From contig NC_088322.1 of the NCBI RefSeq assembly GCF_910592395.1, positions 3,536,001 through 3,600,000 on the forward strand: 64,000 nucleotides of DNA. The letters are read 5' to 3'. The DNA comes from Lineus longissimus (Eukaryota > Nemertea > Pilidiophora > Heteronemertea > Lineidae). Both the position numbers and the translations under genes were made by a program. Below the pieces are notes generated by a model, which was given only the letters and a program-made list of their open reading frames with translations, was not told where the DNA came from and did not search any database. Shown here piece after piece: positions 19,501 to 28,929 of the stretch (the first letter of the stretch is position 1; every line of letters begins with the position of its first letter).

Positions 19501-19775
19501 AAATAGACGGTGTGAATTTGCTATCTCTTGATCGTGACATTGTGTTACACAAAATCATTGTAGAATTTCTTGATTTCGAAAATGTCGAAGAAATTATCAT
19601 TGTGGACAGTTTCCTACAAAAATTCCTTCTGAAATGTTCGGGCAACGGTAAAAAATCCTGTCGTCCTTCTGTGTGTGGAAGTGGTGCTCAGATGCATCAA
19701 GAAACTGTGAAAAAACTGAAGTTGGAAATCCCAGCTTATTATACCGAATGTATTTTGAAGTATTTTATGCAGTAA
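16571..19775 (+). CDS. Spliced 966-aa nuclear-type regulatory protein (two exons)
   Basis: Exon 1 runs 16571-17915 and exon 2 18220-19775. The 304-nt intron has CAG/GTAAG and TTTCAG/G borders, and splicing keeps the frame (a Gly codon is split). Exon 1 is almost entirely low complexity: Lys/Arg/Ser patches usable as nuclear signals, a long Glu/Asp/Ser tract (residues about 110-180), Ala/Lys and His/Lys stretches, and an acidic end. Exon 2 starts with a Pro-rich linker and then a folded domain of about 450 residues with conserved-looking Cys and helices. No family is recognised. Its own TATA box, the E2F/MYB-like repeats upstream and inside the intron, and its composition suggest an early regulatory protein. 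That is inference. Confidence 0.8.
17955..18180. repeat. 74-bp tandem E2F/MYB-like repeat inside the intron
   Basis: TGTGGACTTAGAAAATTT begins at 18013, 18087 and 18161, a 74-bp period. Each unit contains GTTCAGTTA, a TTGGCGAAAA core and TTAACTCAAC. A first, slightly divergent unit starts near 17960. The array fills most of the intron and could be an intronic enhancer for this gene. Confidence 0.75.
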
Positions 19776-20400
19776 ATAACTGTAAAATGAACATTTGTGG
19801 GATAATGAACTAATAAGACTATTTAATGTCTATATTGTATGATATTAAGGAAGTTATATGTAATAATTAGTTAAACAGGAAGTTAGATATATTATTTCTG
19901 TATCATCAGTATTAACTTCCTCTTTAGGCATCATATCTGTTAGCACCTGCATAAACGCTTGGACTTAAATGACATGTTTTACCTATCCGGAAGTTTAAAA
20001 TGTACACAAAAATGTATTACAATATTGTAACTTCCTTTTCAAATCTTCAAACCAGTGGGTCTAATTTTTCACGATATTAGACCCATTGGTTTTGTGTCAT
20101 GAACAGGAAGTTAGACATTCGCTTTTGTTGTACATTTGGACTTAGAAAATTTTCACTAAATTTTAACTTCCTGTATCTGACATATTTTTTGAATGATGTA
20201 GAATTGTGTTTAATTTTTGTGATAGTATAATAAATTGATAATATTATGAAATTTATATTCATTTCTTGTCTTTTGCATGGTAGTCTGGCTTTCTCTATAC
20301 TTTGACACTCACAAATCCAGACGGACTCGGTAACCCACAAATCTACAAGTCCACATTTGTTGAGTTAATTTTCGTGAAAAATAACTGAACTACAACAAAT
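19776..20400. promoter_or_regulatory. ETS-bracketed stem-loop module with a distinct stem (module at 20 kb)
   Basis: ETS-type sites occur near 19850, 19880, 19917, 19989 (ATCCGGAAGT), 20030, 20106 and 20165. The stem-loop pairs 20049-20065 with 20076-20092 (17 bp, one mismatch) around TTTTCACGAT. GTAACTTCCTTTTCAAA lies before it and AACAGGAAGTTAGACAT after it. The stem is unrelated in sequence to those of the other modules although the order of elements is the same. An E2F/MYB-like palindrome (GAGTTAATTTTCGTGAAAA..TAACTGAAC) lies at about 20360-20392. Confidence 0.65.
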
Positions 20401-20511
20401 TGTAGAAACATTTGTTCACTTATCCGTCACGAGCATTAATTCAACAAAAATCCGATGGCACCCTGGTTTGTCATATTTGTTGGCTCACACTGGTTTTGTT
20501 TTAAAGCACAA

Positions 20512-20518
20512 ATATAAG
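20512..20518 (+). promoter_or_regulatory. Possible TATA box of the Cys-cluster gene
   Basis: ATATAAG lies about 120 nt before the ATG at 20635. The leader length is plausible for a viral gene, but the match is short. Confidence 0.35.
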
Positions 20519-20634
20519 TGAGGGAACCATACACCCACTTCATTTAGATAATGCAGCCACGACTGAACATTTAGACTAATATATCTGCGAGTTCAATACC
20601 AAGTCCGACCAAGTCATCCTTTGCCACGCCGTGT

Positions 20635-22608
20635 ATGCCTAATAAAACAACATTAGGCAACTTTTACATGGAGTATACAGACACGGAAGCAACGAAATCT
20701 GTACAGCATTCACCGGCTTTAAAAAGATGTGGACAGACTGCAGCGACTTCTACGGCGACCACTTCTGCTGCTGCGTCAAAAAGGAAGAAAAACAGGAAAC
20801 GACAACGTTGTGTGGACATGGGTTTTAGCCAACAGCGACGAACACAATCACGCCAATTTCACTTGGAGGAGGTTGGTACAGATGAGGTGGGTTTTGATCC
20901 CAATCAAATAGTCAAAATCGAACCTCTCGAAGCTACTTCACGTGATTGTGGCGATTCGGACGATGCGGATGATGACAAATTGGTCATGAACTTTGGAATG
21001 GAAATAGGCGGCACCAACCATACCATCGAAACACCATCAGCAGCCACGCCAGTGTCTTCCACACAGCATGCTGGTGGATTCTACGATATTTCTGGATCTC
21101 AAAAGCGATCGAAAAGACGTTCGGTGTGGGCCGAAGGTTCGAATAAGTGGAAAAAAATGATGAAAGACAAATACGAAAAATGTAACTGTTTGTGTGCGTG
21201 TGGACTTGGACTTCCTTTTAGTGAAAATGGTTGGCTGAGACAGAAAGCACTCTTATCCAAGTACAATGGACGGTATCACGAAATAGATAAAAAAGAATTG
21301 GAACGAATTACAGTCTACCGTCTGCGTGACCATGACATTTGCGAATGTTTCTGTAATTGTGATGCTGCCATTATGCGCTATTTCACCAACGACCCTCAGG
21401 GTAGGATTCCATTCGGGACAAATAAATACGTGAAAATGGTAGAAGGCGGAAAGGAAGTGGATGAACGTCTTCCTCAAGTGATCACTTTTGTTTTCGATGA
21501 TGACGATCTGACCGACGAGTCGTCCACCGATGCCAAATGCTATCGTGAGTGTTTGCCTTTGGTGTTTCGAAGGCGTTATGAGAAGGCTGAAAATCTACGC
21601 CGTTTGAAATCCGAAATTGCCAAACTTAAAGTTGAAAACAAAACTCTGGCGGAAAATAACGGGATTTTGACTGATTTACTGGTTGGCAATATTTGCACCG
21701 GTAAGGAGGTGGGAAATCATTGCAAACATTACGATAAGTTGTTGCAAATACAGAGAGAAGGTCGAATTGTGAATTTGAAGAGAGACTTTGTGAAATGTGC
21801 CGCTGCGACAAATAGCCTCCTGATGGATTTGAATCAGCGAGGTTTTGCTACAGCTGTTGATCCGAATTCTGCGGCAGCGTCTCGTGAAAGCGATGCCATT
21901 TTTGATCTCTATCCCAAGAAACATGAAAGTTGGGATGCATGTGGACTCTGTTCCGGATGTAAGAAAATTCGAACACCCGAGGAAATTGTGCGGTTCGGTA
22001 TTCGTAATAAGGATAAATGGTGTCCTACAGGACTTTGCCCCGAATGTCTGGGAAAGGAGAAAAAGAGTAGGGCACAGGATAAGAATGAATCGGTCCCGGC
22101 TCAGGGCCCTAGTGTATCTCAGGCTCCTGTTACGCCTGCTGTTAGTACTTCAAAAACTGTAAAAAATTTGAAAGCTTCGAAAAAAATTCCGGAACAAGTT
22201 GCTGAAGAAAGTCATGACGGTGGAGTGGGTGAAGGTGGTGTTGAGAGAGACTCGGGGACAGCAGCTACAGCTACAGCCACAGCTACTGAAGTGTCCGCCG
22301 CTGCGAGTACACCTCCACCCCCTGCACCGGATATACCTACTCCAGTAACTTCTCCTGAAATTTCTGCTACTGTCGTGCATTCACATCATCGACCAACTCT
22401 ACGCAAACGAAAATTGCCCGCAGTTATAGACATAAAAGCTGATTTGCAGGCAAGGGCACAGTTTATCTTGGACAGGTGTAAACGAGCCAGAGTTGAAGAG
22501 CCTGGCAAATTTTCACTGTACAATAGTGAAAGATGGAAGGTGAAAAACAATCGTGTGGTTTATACTGCACCTACAACTTTCAAACAGTGCATGATTTTGT
22601 ACCCCTAA
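20635..22608 (+). CDS. 657-aa Cys-cluster protein with coiled coil, likely nuclear regulator
   Basis: The N-terminal 60 residues contain a strong basic nuclear signal (KRKKNRKRQR). An acidic segment follows. Cys clusters occur near residue 183 (CNCLCACGLG) and 235 (CECFCNC). A leucine-rich coiled coil lies at about 318-350 (LRRLKSEIAKLKVENKTLAEN). CxxC pairs at 435-475 (ACGLCSGCKK then CPTGLCPECLG) form a probable zinc-ribbon-like unit. The tail is Ala/Pro/Thr-rich with a second basic motif (LRKRKLP). The combination of zinc clusters, dimerisation coil and nuclear signals suggests a DNA- or chromatin-associated regulator. No known family is recognised. The stop is followed within 50 nt by a transposon-like element. 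Confidence 0.8.
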   Translation: MPNKTTLGNFYMEYTDTEATKSVQHSPALKRCGQTAATSTATTSAAASKRKKNRKRQRCVDMGFSQQRRTQSRQFHLEEVGTDEVGFDPNQIVKIEPLEATSRDCGDSDDADDDKLVMNFGMEIGGTNHTIETPSAATPVSSTQHAGGFYDISGSQKRSKRRSVWAEGSNKWKKMMKDKYEKCNCLCACGLGLPFSENGWLRQKALLSKYNGRYHEIDKKELERITVYRLRDHDICECFCNCDAAIMRYFTNDPQGRIPFGTNKYVKMVEGGKEVDERLPQVITFVFDDDDLTDESSTDAKCYRECLPLVFRRRYEKAENLRRLKSEIAKLKVENKTLAENNGILTDLLVGNICTGKEVGNHCKHYDKLLQIQREGRIVNLKRDFVKCAAATNSLLMDLNQRGFATAVDPNSAAASRESDAIFDLYPKKHESWDACGLCSGCKKIRTPEEIVRFGIRNKDKWCPTGLCPECLGKEKKSRAQDKNESVPAQGPSVSQAPVTPAVSTSKTVKNLKASKKIPEQVAEESHDGGVGEGGVERDSGTAATATATATEVSAAASTPPPPAPDIPTPVTSPEISATVVHSHHRPTLRKRKLPAVIDIKADLQARAQFILDRCKRARVEEPGKFSLYNSERWKVKNNRVVYTAPTTFKQCMILYP

Positions 22609-22658
22609 GGGGTTACTTTGAGACGATGTTACCAAAAAACTTACTTGAGCTATAATTT

Positions 22659-22910
22659 GTGACCCATCACAGCAAAAGTAGGCACATGTCGTCAAAAATG
22701 GAAATTTACTTTATAACACTTCTGAAATCGACATCCTAAGAGCTTTCAAATGATATAAGGTTTCTTGGGATAGTGTAAGAATTGATGCTTTGGCAATCAA
22801 AGGAATTTTGCAGTAGTAATGCATTTTCTAGTTGCATTACAGCATTCTAATGCATTTTCCTCCACTTTATCATCTGCCGACATGCGCCTACTTTTGCTGT
22901 GATGGGTCAC
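22659..22910. mobile_element. 252-bp MITE with 33-bp terminal inverted repeats
   Basis: The ends GTGACCCATCACAGCAAAAG and CTTTTGCTGTGATGGGTCAC extend to 33-bp inverted repeats with one mismatch. ATTT at 22655-22658 and again at 22911-22914 is a likely 4-bp target duplication. There is no coding sequence. It is a non-autonomous element typical of animal chromosomes, 50 bp after the stop of the Cys-cluster gene. Confidence 0.75.
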
Positions 22911-23875
22911 ATTTTATTTGTTGTTAAAGTGTTGTGTAAGAATTGGAATTATCTGTATATTTATGATTTTTCTCTGTTAGAATCTGAATCTGTTAGAATT
23001 TGATGTGATATTTTAAACACAGTGAATTTATACATTTGTGCCACCTTCATCTTATTCATATTGTCTTGATGCTTCCATTCCATGTCTTGTAGTGCTTTCG
23101 GAACTTTGGTGAAAATAGATTGTACCATATCGAAACATGTGTATGCTTTCTTGTAGTACATTTTATCAACAGCGGTGACCCAGTTTTCACTAATGCTGAA
23201 GTCCTATGCTGCACACCACATTTTGACAGGTAAACACGCCTGCACCCCACACCAAGCCAGGAACCAAATTTTTCCCATCTGATCCAAAAAGTACATCTTC
23301 TCAGCTTTCTGGAGATATGCATTTTGCCCACATCAAATGTGACCTGAGCGGTAGAAATTTCAGTTTTTATAGACCATTCTAGGGTGATTTACAGTGCATT
23401 TCGGCCAGAAATGACAGCTGAGGACCGACTTTGCTTTACAAAGTTGACTTTGGCTTGACCCTTGACGTTGAAATCAAAAAGTTCCCAACGGTTACTATAA
23501 AGACCTGTGTACACTGTCAACATTTTCGGTAACATTCTCGGTAACATGTTGACCAGGTAGCTTGTTACTGAAAATGTTGACAGTGTACACAGAGCGCTCT
23601 GCCATCTCACTCACACTTATTTATTGCACCTTGCACAGCACCAGGAATTGGAAGCGGTGTATAGTCACTGCAACTAGGTCAGGTCAGATAGGAGACTTGG
23701 CTGTAGTAAATGTTTCGATATGTTTGAAAATTTCACCCAGATAGAATTTGATGTGATATTTTGTGCAGGGTAACGAATAAAACACAGTGAATTTATACAT
23801 TTGTGCCACCTCCATCTTATTCATATTGTCTTGATGCTTCCAACTCAACAAATCGACACACAAAATTTATTCTTT
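22911..23875. other. Rearranged non-coding stretch with a split direct repeat and a foldback
   Basis: AGAATTTGATGTGATATTTT and the following 80 bp (ending TTGTCTTGATGCTTCC) occur at about 22993-23077 and again at 23743-23842, with unrelated DNA between. A fragment shared with the duplicated cassette (CATGTCTTGTAGTGCTTTCG) lies at about 23081. A foldback at 23505-23592 has 29-bp arms with one mismatch. The pattern suggests insertion of host-type DNA into a viral intergenic region. Confidence 0.5.
23505..23592. repeat. 29-bp-arm foldback
   Basis: CTGTGTACACTGTCAACATT at 23505 begins an arm that pairs with 23564-23592, with one mismatch over 29 positions and a loop of about 30 bp. It looks like the core of a small foldback transposon. 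Confidence 0.6.
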
Positions 23876-25075
23876 TCAAATAGAAAATTGTACAGAGGCT
23901 GAAGAAGCAGTACTCTTGTTACAACAAATGTCTTTATAGTTTTTTCCATAGATACACAATATCATGATACAAACAAACGCAGTTGTCAGTCCAAAAAGCG
24001 ATAACCAGAGAAGAGTGGCTAGATTTACCAGTCCATGGAGAAAAATGTACAACTCAATTTCCTTGTAAACAGCACAACTACCCAGGTAAAAGATGGCATA
24101 TACCGCAGCAATGCATCCAATTACACTCTTCGTGTTATGCTGAACCACCAATAGACCAGTGGACAGTAATCCCATATTCCCAATAATCACAATGGCGTAT
24201 CTTAGCAAATGTACATTTTTCACGAGCACGATCACGCAGAATGCTGCTTGAAGAGAATGCAGGAATACGGTGAATACACGAACAAATGATTCGTAGAGGC
24301 TAATTTCCGAATGGCTTCTTCTCCCGACCACTTTTATCGCTGCCAGCACCACGCCGAGTAGGCAGAATGTGATTATCTGACTCAGGTCAAAGAAGGGTAC
24401 GTCATACACGCTGGTATAGACAACAGGCACTTTGGTCTCCGCTGTAACGACGCCTGCGTTGACATTATCGAGCAACGGTACGTTGGTGGGTGATGGTTGA
24501 CAAGCAGTTACAGTTGCTCTAGTGCTATTTCCACACATTACCCACCAGTAGGTGCACATGTGTTCGAGGGACGCTAGAAGTTGGACGTGAGCCGCAGAAA
24601 ATCCCAGGAATGCGTGTAAGATAAAATCAGCCACGCGAAACCTGTTTGTTCTGGTGGTGAAAGTGGACTTGAAACAATTTCGTAGCGCGTCCTTTGTAAA
24701 ATTCAAATTAGTCCCCATATCCTCTCCAGATATGAAGTGAATACGCTGTTTTTTCAATTTATTCAGAGTTTCGGTAAATGCATGAGTTTCCTTGTCCATG
24801 GGAAGTAGCATTTCATATTCGCCGTCATTTGGGAAGACTGATGCATCGCCGAGATCAACTTGCATACGTAACTCTGGTGTTAATGTAGAATTTGGATCAT
24901 CGCTGTATTCCTCGTCGAATTTTTCACTATTTGGAATTATTAATTTGCGATTGTGTTGCTGTTGTTTCCCTTCGGCCAGGTCAATTTCGTCCTTGATGCT
25001 CATTACATCGTCGTTAGCATCGGGATCCTTTTTCACACCACCACCTGTACTCTCCACTACGGTGTCCGAAGACAT
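23876..25075 (-). CDS. 399-aa multi-spanning membrane protein (glycoprotein M-like topology)
   Basis: The ATG at 25073-25075 shares two bases with the ATG of the divergent gene at 25074 (a CATG overlap). The first 150 residues are acidic and hydrophilic, without a signal peptide. They are followed by about seven or eight hydrophobic segments (e.g. IITFCLLGVVLAAIKVV, FCVIVLV, YAIVIIGNMGLLSTGLLVV, VIGCIAAVYAIFYLGSC, LVNLATLLWLSLFGL). A Cys/Thr-rich loop after the first span carries a possible sequon (GNST). Herpesvirus glycoprotein M has eight spans and a similar size, but no specific gM motif is visible and its tail arrangement differs. Membrane localisation is well supported; the family is a guess. 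Confidence 0.8.
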   Translation of the reverse strand: MSSDTVVESTGGGVKKDPDANDDVMSIKDEIDLAEGKQQQHNRKLIIPNSEKFDEEYSDDPNSTLTPELRMQVDLGDASVFPNDGEYEMLLPMDKETHAFTETLNKLKKQRIHFISGEDMGTNLNFTKDALRNCFKSTFTTRTNRFRVADFILHAFLGFSAAHVQLLASLEHMCTYWWVMCGNSTRATVTACQPSPTNVPLLDNVNAGVVTAETKVPVVYTSVYDVPFFDLSQIITFCLLGVVLAAIKVVGRRSHSEISLYESFVRVFTVFLHSLQAAFCVIVLVKNVHLLRYAIVIIGNMGLLSTGLLVVQHNTKSVIGCIAAVYAIFYLGSCAVYKEIELYIFLHGLVNLATLLWLSLFGLTTAFVCIMILCIYGKNYKDICCNKSTASSASVQFSI

Positions 25076-26675
25076 GTCTGAAAATTTAAAAACAGTATTC
25101 CAGTCAACTACAGGGTGGTATTTGGATAAATGGACACAGATCTTACACGAAATACATGTGGTCTCAACGATTTCTCCCCTAATGTTTTTTTATAAGTCTT
25201 CGGTACTGGGCCTGGAAAGTGCAGAGGATAATTATTTGCAACTCATCGAACGAATTCAGTTGTATATCGAAAATATTTTAAGAGAATATGAAGAAGAGTT
25301 GACAGAGGACTATGAAAACATTCTTTCCAGTTTGTATGCCCACGCTAATGACGTCAGAGGATTTATAAAGAAAAAAGAATCGAGTGGTGGTGGCTCGTCA
25401 ATTTTATCCGTGATTGGTAGGTGTTTGTTCAGGTCTACTTGGCAGACGTTCAAACGCTACCGGGATGCCTACAAAACCTACTTGGCAAAATTAATTCGCG
25501 AAAATGACGCTGGAAATAGAATAACACCGCTTATGCTTACCGACTGGGAAGATGAGTTTTTTGGAAAATATTTGCTTTTCTCTCATGACTTGTATCACCC
25601 ACCACAGGACAGTCACCCCATGGCAAATACAAAAATTATAGCCGATTACATTAGACAGATTTATAACTTTGCATTAACCAGACACATGGATTCGAATCTT
25701 TTTGACAAGGAAAAGCAGACAGACTACTTTGCCATGCAACCGTTCACCGCATCGAAAAATCAGGCGACTGAAAATGCTAATGGGTTCAATAGACCACCGA
25801 TAGATGGCGGCGAAGATATCGACAACTTCATTATTGTCTATGGTGACGAGTGTTTGAATAAAATTTTCACTTATCATGCAGACGTGTGTAGTTATGTGGT
25901 GATTCCCGAAGATTTTCAAGGAGAATCTTTGGTTTCAGCTGCAGAGGAAGAAGCTGAGCAGGAAAGGAGTCTCATCGAACCAGGTGCAAACAGTGCAGCG
26001 CATATCAAATCGATTTTCACACCACGCATTTGTGGGAGTTGTAAATTACATTTTACCACGATCGGTCTTATAGACGACAGAGAACAGCGAGACAGATATA
26101 CGTGCGAGTGCTGTATGATTATACATTCAGAAGAAAGCGAAACTTTGAAACAACTCGGAAACGACAAGGTAGAATTAAATGGCGGTAGTGCAACACCATC
26201 AACAGGTAGAGGGGTTGAAGGCGATAGAGAAATGGTTTTTAATCAAAATACATTTGACGAATTGACCGAATGTCATGTTTTTCGTGCTGTTTCGTTGATA
26301 AGACAATATTTTCTGCGTAAAGGTCACGGCGGTTGCGACTGCGAAGAGCACGTAGGCCTAATGAACCGCAAAATGGCGAAATTCATCCTTTGTATGGAGG
26401 AGGTGCCATCCTTCAAGATGGGCTATTGAGTGTTAATTGTTGGTAAAAGTGTACGTGGACAATTTCAACCACATGGGAAAAATTTCATATTTGATATGAC
26501 AGATTTGTTAGTGAAAAGAATATCTGACATTTTAAACCATAAAGACGTATCAGCATATACAACAATGAACACAATCATTTCCGGAGAACAATCCGATATT
26601 AGCTTGAACCATTTCGGACTGATTGGTATTTGTACACCACATTTGACCGTGTGCACAACTCTAATCTCATATTAG
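25074..26675 (+). pseudogene. Zinc-motif protein gene interrupted by an in-frame TGA
   Basis: The start at ATG 25074 overlaps the opposite start codon. The open frame extends upstream through the divergent gene, but that part is shadow. 451 codons lead to TGA 26427-26429. The same frame then continues for 82 more codons to TAG at 26673, with clear protein composition (DLLVKRISDILNHKDV). One gene of about 533 codons split by a nonsense change is the simplest reading. Residues 300-350 hold a Cys motif (CGSCKLHF then CECC) and near the end GGCDCEEH. Length and paired Cys motifs recall the herpesvirus DNA-packaging protein group of UL32, but this is weak. Confidence 0.6.
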
Positions 26676-26699
26676 ACAAAGCTAATCCAATTCTCAACA

Positions 26700-27815
26700 A
26701 TGACTAGACTAAATATTCTACGAAAGCTACGAAAAAAAACTGATAACAACCAACAGCAGCATCACCCGCAGCAGTGCCAACAGCAGGCTGAGTTGTGTGA
26801 TTCGTATTCTATACTCCAAACTGAGCAAGTGATGTTTTTTAAGGAACTCAATTGTTTCATGACTCTATACCAACCAGCGTACGTTAGTGTTGTAAATTCG
26901 GATACAGTGTTAAGTATACCCGAATACAATATCTGTGGCAGCAGCACTCAGGATACGGCAACTACAGATACTGCGAATTTACCTCCCTCACCACCTTTAA
27001 CACCACAAAAACGAAAAATAGACACAGCAACACCACAGCGATCACCGAAGAAACAGCGATTGAGTGGTATTCGCAACCCTGAATACGAAATCATAGTGGT
27101 GGATGGTGAAGGAAATACTCTGGGGAACATCGATGATTACGAGGAAACAACACCAGCTCAAATTTTGACTCCGCCACCATCAGCGCCCTCAACACCGCAG
27201 ATTTCGAATACTACCAGTATCAAGACTGAAAATCTGTTAGAGGACGAAGCAGCAGCGGCTCAGTTAGCGCAATTAAAATTGGATCATTCTGCGTCAGACT
27301 CCTTTAGTACATCTGACTTAATACAGGACCCTGATTTCTTTCCCGTTGTCAAGTCTGATACGAATGTGGATAGTGACTTTGTGTTTGATCCAGACTTTTT
27401 TAAAGAATTCATGGACAAATTTGAAGCCCATGCTCCGGAACCAACTCCCCTTGAACCAGAACCACTAACACTTCACGATCTATACGATATCGAAATTCTT
27501 TCTCCACCCCCACCAGTAGGAGAGAGGCCTTTTCGAAATAGGACCAGTAGTTTTTGTGACAACGACGATCTGAGATTGATTTCAAGGGACGAACAAAATT
27601 TTTTAGACACCTTTGCAGAAATGATTGATGAAATGGACATATCCGAATTAGACGCAACACACGATCTGCGATGTTATGAAAAATTCGAAGATATTGTACC
27701 AAGAACACTTTCACCGATTATTCATCACCGCCCGGGTTTTGGACATGGGTATGGTGGGATCAATTATCGTGAACAGTTGAACTTTGAATCTGACAGTGGC
27801 CATGAGAGTGATTGA
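26700..27815 (+). CDS. 371-aa acidic, Pro-rich putative transcriptional activator
   Basis: The ATG at 26700 lies 25 nt after the preceding stop. The N-terminus is basic and Gln/His-rich. Residues about 100-125 contain S/T-P sites around KRK and KKQR patches (LTPQKRK, QRSPKKQR), a likely phospho-regulated nuclear signal. The rest is acidic with repeated Asp-Pro-Asp-Phe-Phe elements and FLDTFAEMIDEMDI, which resemble acidic-aromatic activation domains. The protein ends in DSGHESD, matching the DSGxxS degron that binds beta-TrCP when phosphorylated. No DNA-binding domain is visible. Cassette copy 2 begins 9 nt after the stop, so the native 3' region may have been replaced. Confidence 0.75.
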   Translation: MTRLNILRKLRKKTDNNQQQHHPQQCQQQAELCDSYSILQTEQVMFFKELNCFMTLYQPAYVSVVNSDTVLSIPEYNICGSSTQDTATTDTANLPPSPPLTPQKRKIDTATPQRSPKKQRLSGIRNPEYEIIVVDGEGNTLGNIDDYEETTPAQILTPPPSAPSTPQISNTTSIKTENLLEDEAAAAQLAQLKLDHSASDSFSTSDLIQDPDFFPVVKSDTNVDSDFVFDPDFFKEFMDKFEAHAPEPTPLEPEPLTLHDLYDIEILSPPPPVGERPFRNRTSSFCDNDDLRLISRDEQNFLDTFAEMIDEMDISELDATHDLRCYEKFEDIVPRTLSPIIHHRPGFGHGYGGINYREQLNFESDSGHESD

Positions 27816-27823
27816 ATTTCGAT

Positions 27824-28723
27824 ACTACAACGCTACATCTTCCAATGACACTGTGCAGCATGAACCTGTGCATGTTGAGCGTGTTGTGCCTGTTACTCTA
27901 TCTACTCCGTCTAAACCAGTCATGGTTTCAATGGCTACTCAAACAGACTCTGAAAATGACAAAGACACTGAAAATGAACCACGAGGAGTAAAAAGAACAA
28001 ATTCAAAAAATGACTCTGGTTGTGAATGTAATTGTAACTGTTCGAAATCTTCTCCCAAGAAAAAGAAGAAATATATGATGTATGTTTTCGAAGTATCTGA
28101 ATCCGAATAAAATGTATTTTCTATATTATATTACATTTATTTTGCATTTCTTCTATCTTCCTGTATTGATGCCTCTATCCTAACTTCCTCGTAGGTGTGT
28201 GTTTTTGCTAGGCATAAAGGCACGGACCATATTTGAAAAATTGGTCTTAAAAGTGGTATTTGAAACGGAAGTTAGGCCAATTTTTGGCGAAAAATGTATG
28301 GGAAATCACTAACTTCCGCTTCAAATTTCATTTTCAAGGGGGGATCCATATGGTCGATTTGGATCCTCTCTTGAAAAATAGTACACGAACAGGAAGTTGT
28401 GAAAACTCATATTCTAACTTTCCATAAATCAGCGGAAGTTGGAAGTGAAATTCCATGTCTTGTAGTGCTTTCGGAACTTTGGTGAAAATTAAAACAAATC
28501 TGTACTTTGAAAATTTCACCCAGATATTTGTTCCGTAGTAGTTCAGTTATTTTTCGCCAATATTAACTGAACAACTGTGGACTTGGAAAATTTCAGATAG
28601 GAATTTGTTCTGTGGTTGAGTTAATTTTGGCGAAAATTAACTGAACAAATCTGGACTTAGAAATTCACCGAAATTAACTCAACAAATCTGGACTCTGAAT
28701 TTTTCACACATCGGGAGCACACT
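27824..28723 (+). repeat. Duplicated cassette, copy 2 (5'-truncated)
   Basis: It starts inside the coding part of the cassette (ACTACAACGCTACATCTTCC) and keeps the last 90 or so codons in frame to the stop near 28110. It then has the polyadenylation signal, the ETS module with its stem-loop at 28331-28377, and two E2F/MYB-like palindromes. Unlike copy 1 it extends 3' to CACATCGGGAGCACACTG, shared with the inverted copy 4. One ETS site near 28157 is changed (TCTATCTTCCTG). Confidence 0.85.
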
Positions 28724-28860
28724 GATTTGTGCACCAAGTAATATTTGTTGAGTTAATTTTGACCAATAATAACTGAACAAATGTTAACTTTGAAAAAATA
28801 CGGATATTTGTTGAGTTAATTTTCAAGATTTGTTCGAAATGCTACAAGTTGAAACAAATC
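28724..28860. promoter_or_regulatory. Promoter-proximal E2F/MYB-like half-palindromes
   Basis: TTGTTGAGTTAATTTTGACC with TAACTGAAC at about 28742-28775, and TTGTTGAGTTAATTTTCAAG at about 28808, lie between cassette copy 2 and the TATA box of the next gene. Confidence 0.45.
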
Positions 28861-28862
28861 AT

Positions 28863-28870
28863 TATATATA
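28863..28870 (+). promoter_or_regulatory. TATA box of the spliced 485-aa gene
   Basis: TATATATA lies 60 nt before the ATG at 28930, consistent with a start of transcription near 28895. Confidence 0.55.
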
Positions 28871-28929
28871 CATTAGGGTGATGTGTGGGAGGTCATTTGT
28901 CTTCTAGCAACCCTGTACTACACATCGCC

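Noticed and set aside
24792-25073. Upstream extension of the rightward 25-kb gene
   Set aside because: The first 94 codons are antisense to the well-supported multi-membrane gene and Ser/Cys-rich in a shadow-like way. The ATG at 25074 starts the non-overlapping part.
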